A stretch of 64,000 nucleotides of DNA from Lingula anatina (GCF_001039355.2 NW_019775842.1:122720-186719), one strand, 5' to 3'. Positions 36,999 to 51,900 are shown, counted from the first letter of the stretch. Made by a program: numbers and translations. Notes: generated by a model not told the origin, from the sequence alone.

Positions 36999-39900
36999 AA
37001 ATTAGCATAACATAACTGTGTTTGACTTGATTATATAAAGATATAGCAAAGATTAGAAACAACACTTAATGTTTAAAAACATCAGCTTTGTAATTTCAGG
37101 AGAAATGTTAAGCTTTTCTAGTCAATATATGCATGTAGTTTAGGACAAAAGAATCACACTGCTAACTTACAATTAACCTTACAAGAAAACTTTAAAACAG
37201 GCTGAAACTCACCTTCAAATTCACTGTGCCACTTGTGATGCAAAGATGAAATGTCTTTTTAGGTTTTGGTTTCCTGTTCTTCCACGCCTTTTTGTATGCA
37301 ATAGCAAACCTTATATTTTCTTTTCCTGTTAACAAGAAGAGAGAAAAAACATCTCAGATGTCTGTTATTGTGAAAAAAATCAAACATGCAAAATAATGTT
37401 TTATTTATATAATCAACGCACTGCTTGTACTACTTACAGTGCATTAGCTATTCTAATGACAACAAGTTTCTTAACAATGAGTTTGAACTACAAAAATGGA
37501 CAGTTTTGTTTAAATAATTGTTAGCAATTGGTTAATTCAGTGATAAAACATTTAGCTCTACAGTAATACAAAAAATATGATTCATTATAAATCCCGAAGC
37601 AATGTTTTGATGACTCTATAGAAAGCAAATTTGGTACATGTAAAAAGGTTAAGTTGTGAGTAACTAAAACATCCTGAAAAAATAAACTATTGGAATAACT
37701 GAAATGGCTGATATCTGTTGATAAATACCACAGGCACAATATGACCTCAACCATTCTAAGCTACACCTATACTACAGAGAAATGGGTGTTATACATGTAC
37801 ATTCAAAATTTACTGCAAAAATGCACTGGATACAACACCACTATAGAACATACCTATATAGTCATTCAGCATCACAACAAAACGAAAAAAAAAAGACATG
37901 TATCCAGCAATCTCAAAGGGGGTTCTTTTCTGAAAAGTGAACTTTTTTCTGCCTTAGTTGACTTGATCATTAGGAGAAATGGCATGGAAACTTGATCAAA
38001 TTTTGATTCACAACAGACATTTCCCAGCCAAAAGGGAGTTTCATTCTATCCCCCTCTCCATCTAAGGGCACGAAAAAGTGTTGATAATGGCTGACATTTT
38101 TCCAAAGAAGAACCAAACACTATGCATCAATTAAGTATTGTGTCTCTCTGCCCACCTGTCAGGAATTCCTTCTTCAAGCAAAGAAATAGCACCAAATGTT
38201 AAGAGGTGTAACCAGCGGGGGCCAATTTTGACTACAGTACTGATTATGGCTTAACCTTTGTCTTTACACCTTTACAATCGTGAACAATCAGTCACTTTTA
38301 TGTAAGTCTGCCCACAATCTTTCCAGGATTATATAAAAAAAAGGCAATTTTTCAATGTGGCAATTTTCCTTAAATATGCTGCCATGCCAAAATGACATGT
38401 ATACAAGCACTGAACGCCTTTCCTAAGCTTCCTACAATCTTAAGCTCAACATATGGCCTTTATCCCTGTTGGCATGAATGTGATTTATTTCCCCCTTTAC
38501 GTCATCTCTAGTAAACCACCCCCTATGTACATCGGGTCTTTTTTCAAGCTAATGAGCTGTACATAATGCTTGTTCATCTCTGAGAACTAATGGTCAATCC
38601 AATTGAAGAGGTGCTTCATAGCAGACAGACTTAATGACTCACAATAATCAAGATCTCCTATGAAATATTGAGCTATTAAACTGTGACAAAGTGGATTTTC
38701 CTCTATTCATGCAGTAATTCTCAGCTCAGGCTGACGTGTTTAGATTTGTGCTGTGAAGTTGAAAATTTTCAGTATTTCTTCAATAATTAATTAAACAAAA
38801 TTAGATATATATTCAAATCAATCTGTTTGTATTACTGCTTTTTTCAGTATGAAAAAGGAAACTAACATAGCAAGTAATTTGATAAGCAGTGACTGCAATC
38901 TCTTTTAAAATGTGTCATATTTTCAGATTTTGGCAAGTAATTTGCTTTCAGCTGAACGAAGTTTAGACAAAACAATCAAAACCACAAAAACCGAAATGAC
39001 ATTTCAGAATATCTGTTGTATAACATACTCAAATTGCATGGGTGCACAGAGTCAGTGACATAACAGAAGACTGATCAGTTACTACATGATCAGTTTACCC
39101 AGTTTTCTCAGAATGAGTTTCAGAACATTTATGGTTAACTTAACCTATGCCTCCATTCTGCATAAACCCTTTCCTAAACCTGAAGCTACTACAGTATCCT
39201 AATCAGAATGGTTATACCAATCACAGAGGCCAGTTTACTGCAGACTCTGTTTCCACTGTGTGGGGCACCACACTGGTCATACATGGATGTGACTGATTGC
39301 CACTTATTAACATCAGTTCAACAGCAATGAAAATGTACAGCAGTTATGGTGCAAGTGTGTGCTATGCATTTCCAGAGTGAGTGAAATGTAATTGGACTCT
39401 AGGATCAACATCTTTTAGGGTTTCACTGAATAATAAAATTTAATCAGCTTTCAAATGTAAATATGAATACACTCGGAACAAGTAAAGATGTAATGTTTAG
39501 AGGCAGTGTCATTTAGATGAACACATTTTACATGACAGAAGTGCAACGTACCCTTGCATTCAATCAAAACTGATATCTGTACTAGAGCAATTTTCTGAAT
39601 TGTAATTTGTAACAGTTAAATAAATACTACTACAAAAATGTGGACAAAACACAAAACTGACTTTTGTGAAAAAAAGTGTTATAAAAACTTAAATCAGTGG
39701 CAAATCCAAGTTACATGTATCGAGATAAAAAGGAAAATAAATTTGCCTTTCCGTCCCTTTTTTCCTTTTGGGAAAAAATGCAGTTTGTGGCATTTTGAAA
39801 CTTAGTTTAAATAATCCTTTTGTGGGCTGCAGTGTCTTTTCTCCCTTTTTGAGAAGACTTGGAGGTGGATCCATAAATATGTTTTGAACAAAATGTATAG

Positions 39901-41099
39901 GTGGGATCTACCTGTGATTAATGAAGATGTCCTTCTTTTGGAGGCATTAGAGCTTCAAACATTACTCTGATCAAATACAAATGTATAAAATTCCTGCTCT
40001 TATAGAGCAGTTTACACACTAACTTAACAGGTCTGGATAATCTACAGAAAACAGTCCAGCCTAAAGACATATGGGGTAGCAAAGAGTGAAAAAAAAAAAC
40101 CTGAACATTTTTCATTTTTTAGATGGACATACTCCACAAAAAATTTAAACTAACAAAACATACATTAAAAACTGTTAAAGAAAAGTGCATCAAGAAGTGA
40201 CTGAAAAATTCAATAACAACAACCCCTATGTGCTGTGTACTTGCCTCCTTCTGACACAATTAGGATGTTCAAGTTCAATATTTAAACCAACATTTCTACC
40301 ACACGCATGCACATCTAAATTTAAATGTCACCGAAAATTTCTATATAAGTAATGCACTTCAAATCAGTTTGACCATGACTTTCAAACAGGTTTTTAAAGA
40401 GGACCTCCAGAAATCTAGGGATCTGAGTAGCAATTCAAATATATGTGTAGCGTCTTCAGTGCATGTAACATATTGTTAACTGTAGAGCATTGAAGTGTCT
40501 CTCAGTTTATCCTCCCACAGTGTCTGGTACCAACAAGTAGATCTAATGTGCTACTGCACAACATCTGTCTGCCAGACCTTCAAGAATAGCTTCATTGGTC
40601 TTTCAATCAAAGAACAAGATTTTTTAGTGTCTATCATCTAAGAGTATTAGAGGGGAATAGCAACAAATAGTCTCCATGCTTCGCAGAGCATTACCTTGTC
40701 CCTGGGAAGAATTGACACCATCATCTATCTTCATTGACCACAAAACATGCATCTTATTTTGTTTGGTGCCTTTTTACTCCCGACAAATCAATCTGAAACA
40801 TATTCAGGATGGTGTTAGGACAAAAGTCCTCAGACACTTCAGATACAATCAGAATGGTTTTTAACAAGATTGGTCTAAAACCAAATATTTGACAAAAAAT
40901 TAATTCACCATGAATGTTATTTGAGAGGTTGCCAGTACTGCATTATCTTTTCAGTGGTAAGGATGAAAATCAATGCACTAGAAATATGGTCTTAGAAAGA
41001 AACACTAAGTGGCCTATAAAACATGGTGAATTTGAACTTTTGTGCAATAGGCTGTCATTTGACAGAACTTACAGGGATGGGAACTCTTCATTTTGGATG

Positions 41100-41495
41100 G
41101 AAAAGTGCCATTTTGGGGGTAAAAACTAAAAAATCAGTTTCTCATATTTCTCCTTGACATGAGTACCCATGATCACAATTTCAATGCTGATTTAATGACA
41201 CCATTTAGTACTGCAAAACCCTGCCAGCAATTTTTCTTAAAAGTCTTAGTTCTGATTTTATCGTTGAAAAAGCAAAATAATGTCTTTGTTTAATAAAAAT
41301 CTGTAATTAGGGGCTCATAACTCCATAACAAGAACATTTAAACCAAAATGATGACACAGGATGGTAGCCCATACACGCAGGGTCAACTCTGCCAATTTCT
41401 GTGATAAAATCTTGTTCAGGGATGAAGTTACACCCCATACCGATAGCTATCTCTTCTCAAAATAAAAAGGTGTTAAATTGATGATTAAAGCTCCA
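41100..41495. repeat. Dispersed repeat, inverted relative to 23218-23585
   Basis: Shared reverse-complement landmarks: aaattgatgattaaag, aatctgtaattaggggctca, tttgtttaataaaaatctg and tctcatatttctcctt. Diverged, with insertions. Confidence 0.6.
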
Positions 41496-43933
41496 AGTTG
41501 CCCATGCTTATAGACTGCCACGAGATATATAAATGCCTATATTTTATATTTTCAAGGGTTTTTCTTATTGTTTTAAATCATCACAAAGATAGATGAGTAA
41601 TTAGACGCAGGAAAAAAACTCATTTTTGGTATCCAGGTAATAATAAATACCCTTAAGAGATTACAGAGGGTAGCCATTTATGAAGGTCCACATGGTCCAA
41701 TGCCAAACACAGGCTTCAGAATAATTGTCACAGTGATAACCACCAGTATGGTGTTAAAATGGAATTTACTATATTTACATGTTTTGTTTACAAGGTATTT
41801 ATTATGGAATTTTGAATCTTATATAAAGAGTTGTCATCTCTTTAAAGATGCACTTGAAGTCAAATTTTTTGCTGCAAAAGCTGATCAAATGCCACTATAT
41901 AGTTTCAAAAAGTATAACTTAGAGAAAAACCAAAAGAAATAATTTCATATTACCAGAAAAATGATATTTAAGTGGATTTTACTACTTGATTTCAGTGCTG
42001 TATATAAACGGGACAGATAAGGAGATCAGATAAGTAGGTCAAATTTAGGACCAAAAGTGAGAAGAAGGTACAGTATAAAGTTCTTCTAAGACTGATCAAA
42101 TGATTAATTTGGGTTTATCCTTTGGCATGTTAATTGTCTCTATTTGAGTCGTATAAGAAACAAATAGAAGTGGTTTATATGCATTATTGGGAATCCATGC
42201 TCCACTGACGCTTGGTTCAATTGTACCTTTAAGAGAGAACAGCACAAATAATATCCATGGATAAATTCTGACAGCATTTATACATTGCTTCCAGTCAATG
42301 TCACATGCACAGGTTAGGACCACTTAGAAAAATTACACACTGCTCCCCTGACAAATTTATTCTATCTGCCAGCATGGTGACACATTTTCAATGCAGAATG
42401 GTTTTATTTCAAAAATTTTCAGACAATGACAACATCAGAACTGACAGTTTCATTTAAAGGTCATGCACAATCTAAGTGTACCCTATTTTCATAATTTTTC
42501 TGGCATCCACTAATGGACAGTCTTACATCTCTGCTCTTATTATCTCTCTAATGGTTTTAGCATTTAACCTTTTGGAAAATGCTTCTCCATTTAATGATGG
42601 ATAACATGCAAATAAGTAATTGCACAATCTCTGAGTCTCCTCAGGACATTTTGTCCCAAATTATGACAAGACATAACATCCATTTAATGTTAACTGTAGA
42701 TCACCTTTGATTTTACAGATAAATATGAACAAGCTTAAGAAGGTTTTGCATGTGTAGCAAAACAGTTGGATTTAACTTATATCAATTAATTATCTACAAC
42801 ATTCGCAGATTGCTTACTTTACAATATATGTAATTCAAGACTAAAGAATGCAGGAAACAATATTAGCCTCTAATATTGTCAGCAATTAGCTGGATAATAT
42901 TTGCCAATCATAAATCATTTTGCAAGATAACTATACTGTAATGCAATCTTTAAGATCAAAGTAAATTTAACTTTTTTCAAATAAGTTTGGGGGCATGGCA
43001 TCTATAATTATGTCAGCATTCTCATCAATGGAAAATTCTGGGCCCATAGAGGTATTTTAAATGGCTTTTTACAACTTTGATGTGTCTGATTGCTTGAAGA
43101 GTTGTTAAATATGTTCATTATATTTCACATAAAATTTTTGTCCCGCTTCTACCAAATTCAGTCCTGGATCAGTCTGTTAGTGAACATGCGCCTTCACACA
43201 CACAGGACACCTAACAGCTTTCACAGCTTTCAAGGATGCAATTTACCTTTTGTTGATTTATTGGTGGTCTTTTTGCAGTGTTCAATATCTCACATGCAGC
43301 TACCATAGCTGTACCTTCATAAACATCTTTCCAAAATGACTAGAAATTCAGACTGCAGACTAAATATCATATCAAGCTATGCATGGATACAGAATGCAAC
43401 AGGGAAATTAATACAAAGTGATTCATTGTGACAGCAAAATTGATACATACTGTAGTAGTAATGGATACTTGGATATGCAATTTTTCACAAACCCTCAGCC
43501 TAAATGGCATGTTTAGAAATCATGAATTAGATGTGACCCATGAAAAATAAAAATGGTATGAGCTTGATTTATCTTAATAGCCCACTTTTTATAGTCATGA
43601 CAGTATTATGTCCAAATTGTGACAAAATGCAACTGTTATAATCAGCTTTGTAAATAACCATTGTATTTTTGATATAAAGTCAGTAGTTTATGTGGAAGAA
43701 ATGTAGTGTTCCTGGGACTGGCTTGACACAATCACATCTAACTGGCACTGATGTCATTCAAGCGGCCTTTTGTAAACTTTCCTGTGTAGGTGAAGCAGGC
43801 TTACAGAAAGCACTCCACCAAAAAATAAAATAAATAAATAAAAATAAAAGAAATAAATAAGTTGTGGATTTGAAAAAAAAAAAGTTTTGGGCCACAGGTT
43901 TCCTGGGTTTTTAATACAAATTTGGCCGGTCTA

Positions 43934-44150
43934 AGACCCCATTCCCACAGATTTTAGATCGCTCTATCCCTGTGGGGAGTCTCACTAGATTACTGTCAGC
44001 TTAGCCAGCTTAAATGTCTGTCCCACCTCCTTAAAGCTGTAAGGGGGTAATAAATTACCGTGCACGCTCGGCTGACAGCAATTTAGCGTGGACCCCCAGG
44101 GAGTTAGGTTGATCAAGATGGATTGATCTAAATTTATGGGAATGCAGTCT
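43934..44150. mobile_element. Fold-back element (family B), interior orientation 2
   Basis: agaccccattcccacagat at the left pairs with the right end ...atttatgggaatgcagtct. The subterminal strings ggggagtctcactaga and gcaatttagcgtgg...ccccc match 18312-18533 in the same orientation. The interior (cagcttaaatgtctg ... taccgtgcacgctcggctg) matches the other copy only when reverse-complemented. Confidence 0.8.
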
Positions 44151-47100
44151 AAGGGTTACCTCTTGCACATTTAATATACATCTAAATTTGACAGCTTTTT
44201 TCTTTCCTTGTCTCAAAGTTGGATGCAATCTTTTTCAACTTTCTATTTCTGATTCAAAAAAACTGTATAACATATTTAGTTGAGCTAATATATCATTGAC
44301 CAAAGATAAAGGCAATATATTTCAATCTCTCTTTCTCTCAGTGATTTGAGGAGGCCTTATTTAGTTGTGTTGTTACATTATTGACAACTGTTACAGCTAA
44401 CTGCAACATATTTCATTCTTTTTCTCTCACTGAATTGATTGAAGCCTTTCGTCATGCCACCTGTATGTCAGACTGTTGATCAATACCTTTTGACACCAGC
44501 AGTAATAACTTATCTGGCTTGACATTTGCCAGATTTGCAAGTAAAAACAACTTCATTCACCATTCACTGACAGCTGGTCCATGATACCGCAGTGTTGAAC
44601 ATGCTTCTAATTTGGGAGGAAATTAAAATATTAGAGACACATTGTAAGGTTAATAGAATTATAATTGGTATAGCGTGTGTTGTGCTTGGCTTGACATTCC
44701 ATATAAAACACATTACAGTTATTTAGGCAGGTTTACAACCAAACTTACTTTGACATGAAAAATACTTACTAACATCACAAGATACACATGAAAGATCCAT
44801 AGTAACATGCAGTTTTTTTCTGGTCTACGTCAATCTGGTCATGAACATGCCTTCAAGACTTCCATGCAATTTTCTTGTAAGGTTTTACTGGTCAAGGGGG
44901 AGTCAATTTGAAATGTCATGAACATTTAATTTCTGGTCTCAGTGTGGAGACATGTCCGAAGGCATTACGTTTGACACTGGCAATATCCGTCCAAATTCAT
45001 TGGAACCACTTACGGGAATTCAAGAGATAATTAAATTCTTATAATTTTTAGTGGCCAAGAGTGATAGTAGGAACTAACTGAATGCAATCAAGCCCACCCC
45101 CAGGTGATGCTCCAATTTGATACAGAGTTTTGTAGAGAGGGCTCTCTACAAACTTTGGTGCCAAGGCTATTTCTAGAATCACTTGTATATTATACCAAGT
45201 TACCCCTTAGTGAGATTTTTTTAAGGACGTGTTAGAATGCAATGCAACCTTTCATCTTTTACTTACATGCCCTCAACCGACTGCAACATTTAGGAAAGTT
45301 ACACAAGTTTGCTTTGCTGATTTTTGAAACAACAATCTTGTTCTTATTCTACACAAATTATTAGCTAGGTTAGAGACAACTTACTGCATTCAGTGTCTAT
45401 ATACAATTTATATTGTATTCCATTCTGAATCAGCTAGAGTTGATTCCAGGAAATACAATACGGTCAAAATATGCCTTCATGAAATATATCTGTCAAATCT
45501 GTTCAAATTTTCTTATCTGACTACTTTATTTAAAAAAAAATGTAAAGGTCAGATGTATTTTTTCTATCATTTCATAATTATATCAGACACAAAGTTTTTG
45601 TGGCATCTATCATTGTTAATTATTTGATACAAAAACTATTGGAAGTACCTAAATCAATACTCAGTAACCATATCTGTATGTATTCATTGTGAACTGAACA
45701 CAATATCCAGTGATTGAATAGTAATTAATCTTGGATTGTGCAATGATTGCTTATAAATAAAACCACAATGATAAATGATAAATCGCCAGTAACATAAAAA
45801 CAACAGATCAGCAAAAAACAATACTTGGTGTGTTGTTTCTTTCAATACAAGCAAATGGTATTCTCTGTGAATGTAGAATGCTTTAGCAGACCTTTACTTA
45901 ACAAAGAATAGTAACTGTTTGGGCAATCTTGAAATTGTATCACACTATGAGCGTATTATTTTACCATTTTAGGACTATGATGAAGTTGTGATCAAATAAA
46001 AACAAGAGGAAGACTACCTTTTAGATAACCTAATAAAAACATTTTGTTCAGTAAAACTCCTTATAAACTCACATCCTCACTCTCATTTATCATTCACTGC
46101 CCATGCATCCATTAATTCAATAATTCTCAACTTTGGCAATTTTCTGATCAATCACCATGGTTTACCTGTAGCTTATCTCGTGTTCTATCTCTTTTCAGTC
46201 TTCTTGTATTTGACCAGCTTGGTAAAGTGTCACTCACAAAGATAGGACAACAGTGGACTTGGTTTAAATGTCCCCCACCTCAGGCGTTGGCCGATGTATC
46301 CATGGGCTCTCTACAAATAAATGCACCGGAAAATCATGATTCAGTCAATGAATGTTGTTTCAGATTGACCACTCCATTCTTTAAACAGCAAAATCAAACT
46401 TAGGGCTTAATCCTTACTTGCACATAAAACATTCAGATAATTGTTCAAAATAGCTTGTGCACAATGATCATACCTACAACTATTTATAGTAGATCTTAAT
46501 ACTTCCCACGAGAGCTTAATTCAGATAAGGAAATATGACATCAACATCAGTATGTCAATATTTGACACTTTAATGAAATTTTACCTCTCTACTTCTCAAG
46601 TGATTCTGTCATTTATTCAAGATTATGCATGATATGACCACTTAGATCCCAGGTTTGACGCCTTTGTGGAAACTGCTTTCTTATTGGTAGAAACACCTGT
46701 CAATCAAAATGAAATGGTGATCTGAAATAATCTGCTACAAAATTAGTAATATGAAAGTCTATGTGCAAGTTAAATTATTTGATATGGTCATGATTCAAAA
46801 ATTTCTACATTCACCTTTAGTAGGATTCTTTTTAAGTCGACATTTAAATACTAAAAAGCATCAATTATTACCAATGCATTTGCCTAACTGTGAGACTCAC
46901 AAAGTATGGTGGCCCATGAGGATCGAAACACAACCTAGTCTACAAACTAATCCTCACTTAACAAACAAAAAGAACCAGCTAAATTTAAACTCCTCTGAGA
47001 TGCCAGTAACTAGAACTATACCTTTCAAGTGTTTTTAATCTTAATGTTTCCCATATTTTCAAAAAATTGAAAATCTTCTGACTTGTAAACATTTTTCACT

Positions 47101-48290
47101 TGCCTAGAGACAATATCAAATAATTATGACATTAAAATCATTTACATAAAAGAAAATTCTACTTACCATGTGGTTTTTAATTTCTGATATGTACTTGACA
47201 CTACCCACAAAGTGACTAGAAGTTTTAATGAGGATTTGTTTTACACTTTTTAAAAAAAAACATATATGCACTCTTAAAACACATATCAGATTTAGTTGAA
47301 AGATGGAGGTAATTATCTTTAATTTTTTTCTTCACAAATACTCCATCCAATTGCACAAATATATCTTTGCTAACTCAAAAAGTTGCCAAGCTGTTATAAA
47401 AATTAGCATGCATGATATTTTTTCGAATGAAGTAATTCAGACTAATTCTAAGAATAAGTGGGAGAAAACCCGTGATAGTTATGATATGTGTACAAATTGC
47501 TGCTTGTGTAGAAACTGCTACTTTGTAAAGCGATAATAAAATCAAATTGCCAAAATTTATTGCCTTGCTTGCATATATTAGGAAAAGAGTGTACAAAAAT
47601 AAACCAAACATTTGAGAAACAAAAACATTTTATTACTGTTTATTACTATAGCTCAGTAACACCACATGCAATATTCAAAATGCCAGTGCAATAATTTACT
47701 GAATATGATGGCCTAACATACAATTTTGTAGGTTCAAAAAATCAACAAATGGGTGCTTGGATTTGAAATTTTAACATGATCAAGAACTGCCCCATTAACC
47801 AACTTTTTAAATAAAAACATATGTTATAACAAAAAACCAGTAAGTCTGGAGAAAGAAAGCACGGATCAACATGTCATGATATTATCATTAGAAATATGCT
47901 TTATTGTTTCTTATTTAAAATGCTGACCCCATGTCCTTCTACAGGGGTCATCCACAGCTGAAAGTTATTGTGGTGCCTCAGATACTGGTGTTCACAGGAA
48001 CATGTACAACCAAGCACAGCAATATGTGTATTAAGTATAACTCCTGAACCTGAAAATTCCTGCATACAGTTAAGTCAACTACATCTCCCATCTATTATGT
48101 TTTAATTAAATCACATGAGCAAAAATGATGTTCAAAGTTTGTGGATGAAGTTAGTTCGACAATTTTATCAGACAAAAATAACAAATAATGCTGATAACTC
48201 CTCACAACTTGCTTAATGTACATGTAGCTCTCTAGAATAGGTTTGAGCCATTATAAATGACTACATTTGACAAACAGCTTTTTTTCGAGT

Positions 48291-48296
48291 TTTATT
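48291..48296 (-). promoter_or_regulatory. Candidate polyadenylation signal of BCKDHA
   Basis: TTTATT on the + strand reads AATAAA on the gene strand, about 630 bp past the stop codon. It is the nearest canonical signal I see; position is the only evidence. Confidence 0.3.
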
Positions 48297-48925
48297 TATA
48301 ACAAATGCTTTTTACATAAATAAGCAATATCTTCAGTTTTATTCACAGTCTCAAATGCTACCTCTTAAGCTCAGCCACATCCCCGTCTGCTTGGCCTTAA
48401 TCTCCATTTTACATGTACAAGTCATGTGCTAAAACACTTAATCAAAAAATTCACTTTTATCTCACCGACAATTTTTTTTTGTCATTAGATACCTGGTATA
48501 AGTATAAATTTGAAAAAAAAAAAAATGCAGCAGTAGTTTAAGCTACTGTCAAAGTGCCCTTGTTTCAGATGTCCCACTTTTAGATATGAAGTGGCCACAC
48601 ATTTCACACATGTCACATGTATCTTTTGCCTTCACCATACTTTAAAAGATTATAAATAAATAAATACATACAATGATGTGGCCTCTTTTTTTTCCCTCAT
48701 GCCCTATGTCAATTTCATCTCCCTTCAATCAAAACAATACATCCATTTTCAATACAAGTCTCAATGCTTACACAATTCATGAAGTTGAAATGTTTTGAAC
48801 ATGACTTGTTAATATATGTGATGAATTGCTATCACAAATTTCCCATTATTTTGATACAAATAATTTGCATCTTATGCATTTCATCTTTTTCCCCATTACA
48901 GTCAGTGGAGAGTTACTTGCCCTTC

Positions 48926-51900
48926 TCATGAGTCCCATTTTTCGAAGTTATCCAATGGATAGTATTCTCTGTATTTAGAAACATGTCCCTTCATTTCTTC
49001 CATTTGTCTTTTTAAGTGCAAGGGCACCTCATCATACACGTCACTAAACATGAGCTCTGGGTTAGGTTTTTTCTTCTTCTCTGCCTTTTGAAACGCTTCC
49101 ATTACCTGCAAATAAGATGTTTACAGTCAGGGAATCTTATATAAATCAAAGGTATGAATTTTATGACAGTACTAGACAATACTTTTTTGTCACAAACCAA
49201 TTACTAATTACTAGAGGGAGACTGATGAAGATGGCCAATGGTCCATTGAAATATTTCATGTGAGTGATTCAATTTTTTAATTAGTTATAGACAAGAATCT
49301 ATTCTACTAATATCATCCACCAAACTGATAAAACTGTTTTAACATAAATGAACTTATGACATATTCACACCCAGAGCCACTGGAATATAATTTTTGGTTT
49401 TACAAATGATTTTAGCTATATAATGATCAACAGGCACAAATTTTGTATATTTTTAATTTTTATTCTAATAGAATAGATAAATCACTGACAAAAAAAAATC
49501 AAGTTATAAAGTGAACATTAATTTGGTTGAATTACTTAGAAAGAACATTTTTACCTGTTTTCTTGATTCTTTCATCCATTCCTTCTCCATGTCATCATTC
49601 CACCAGCCCTTGTTGACCATGTAGTAGCGTAGTCTGGATATGGGGTGGTCCTGCTTGTCCCAGTAGTTGACCTCATCTACTGACCTGTACACTGTGCTGT
49701 CATCCGAGGTGCTGTGATGACCCAACCTAAAAGGTGGCAGTTTATACATATATATATTAATCTGTCCAAAATAATTTTCTTTAACAATTTCTGTGTCATA
49801 CATGTACAGTGGATTCTTCATTCTCTCTCATTTATAATTCTCAAAATCTGAACCATTATTAGCAAAATAGAAATTCATATACAACAAAAGGTTTTATTAC
49901 AACTGCATACTTATGTTAAGAGTATTTCACAAAATTATGTAATCATTACTTGAATCAAGCAACTTCTACTTTCATTCATTTATTTTGTTGTTCAATTTTC
50001 CACATAGCACAAAAAAGGTTTTCACCTATAAGTCATGGCCTCTATAAGTATAGGTCTGCTTCCCTCAACTGCTAATTTTCTTGCTTCCTTTGTGACATTA
50101 TACATTGCAAAAACATCATTACCATCGACTCTAACAGCTGCCATACCATAGCCTGGGCCACGTGCCGCTGAAATGTACCAGTTAACCTTCAACACGTGCT
50201 TCATTTGAAGAAATCTGATATTATACTATGTTCATAACACTATGTTTTATTGATAATAGCTAAAAAGACAATTCAAAAACTTCTATAAAATGAGTCAACT
50301 TTTAGTCACAAAGTATGTAACAAAAACTGATAAATCTGAAATAAAGAAAAAAATCAGGACATGTACTTTTGGATAAAATTTGAATTCACATGGAAAATTT
50401 CAATATTCAGAAAAACAAATGTTCAACCCATTTTTACAGATTTTGATTGAAATTGAAATTCTTACTACAGTAATAATGACTGATTTTTTTCAAAACAGGG
50501 AACAACTAAAACTGGCTGAATCTTGAAAAAAAAAATAAATAAATAAAATAAATATATCAAAATAATATAAACAAGATATTACATTTTTAAACTTCAATAA
50601 CACATATTTTATGTTTTTCATGTTCAAATTTCCATGTAAGAGCAATTCATATGCCAATGGTGAGATTCAATTTAAGGAAATTGGCAATCTGCCCAGATAA
50701 GGTGTCAATTGAGATTTCTCCCCAAGCAATTAAGATTCATAACCAATGCACTTAAATGTCTAACTATCAGTTCCAAATAGTTAAAGGGATAATAACTCTT
50801 CGTATGAGATCTATATTTCACAATAAAACATTGTGAATAACTCACAGAAATATAATATATTCTGTTTTACCACAAGAACGGCAGTTATAGCTATTATTCT
50901 GATATCTGAGCTCGTCTTTAGACCACGTGACCTCCATTCATGGCTATACTCTGTTATAATCTCTTAAGAGATTTTAACAAAAAACCAAACTTTTTAGAAA
51001 AAACCAGGGACCAACTTTGAATGTAAAAATGGATTCATTAACCATTGGTAAGTATGGGAAAATTGATGTTTACTCTAGGAAAATTCATTTTTTGGCAGAA
51101 ACGAAGTTATTATCCCTTTAAAAACTGTGGCTTATCCATTTATATAAGACAACATATTATTATCTGGGTTTTTTATCTTTAAAAATATTTTCTCATTTTG
51201 TTTCCCTTGGCAAAAATCATTTCAATGTACAACTGACATTGCACGGGGAAGTCCAACTTTAACTTATGTTTCACATGAAGTGCTAGTAAGTATAGGCTCA
51301 CATATTGCCTTGAGAAAGAAACAGGTATTCATTAGAGCAAGAGTGCCACGTCCAGTCTAGGCACCACTCATGGTATAAAAATGTTGACGCTACACATACC
51401 ATCTGTATTACTCACCTATACCATCCCCTCTGTACTGATCTTTTGTTGGTGTAGAAATAGCATAACCATTATTACGACTGTAAAACAAAAGATATATATG
51501 CAGGTGTGGTGACTTAGTTGCCAAAACAACACAAATGTCTGACTCTAACCAAGGATCCAATACAGCTCTAACTTATCAAAGAAAATTTACTTACCCATAA
51601 AAATTCAACTTAAAAACTGCAGATATCAAAATAAATTAATCTTAAAACACATAGTGCCAAGACATGATTTATTAGCAAAAATGTGACTTAGAAGAGGAAA
51701 ATTTGAGAGGTTTTATTTTGTGAATTTTGTATAACAAATGTTATTGTTTTAAGTGCAAGTCATTAGCTTTTCCTTTTAAACTAAACAGACCTTTTATTAA
51801 ACAAAAGCTATTTTTTTCTGAAACATGCCTGTTCTTCATTATCAAATAGGGGCAAGATATCATTCCAACCACAAGTTCTTCCTTTTTATGGCGGGTATTG

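Larger units (their letters stand above)
26733..37825. repeat. ~11.1-kb repeated block, copy 2
   Basis: Second copy of 15612-26645. Unique sequence resumes at 37826 with no match to copy 1's tail. It contains the same elements: GC inverted repeat about 28111-28186, family A 28872-29055, family B 29403-29624, family C 31489-31617, truncated family A 33672-33841, poly-G TIR element 33899-34271, 537-bp tandem pair from 35801, and AC microsatellite 36950-36995. Confidence 0.92.
37826..48925. other. Intergenic desert, no gene recognised
   Basis: Read on both strands, no open frame here carries a recognisable domain or convincing splice context. Content: a degenerate relative of the 'GTAGCCA' repeat around 37910-38085 (ggggttcttttctgaaaagt ... 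ctaagggcacg), a dispersed-repeat copy at 41100-41495, a family B fold-back element at 43934-44150, and a short perfect hairpin at 45129-45152 (tttgtagagag, 2-base spacer, inverse). The lowest part before 48925 should include the BCKDHA 3' UTR. Confidence 0.45.

Noticed and set aside
46751-47038. 95-codon open frame on + strand
   Set aside because: Longest frame of the desert, but low-complexity in parts and without family motifs; no neighbouring exons found.
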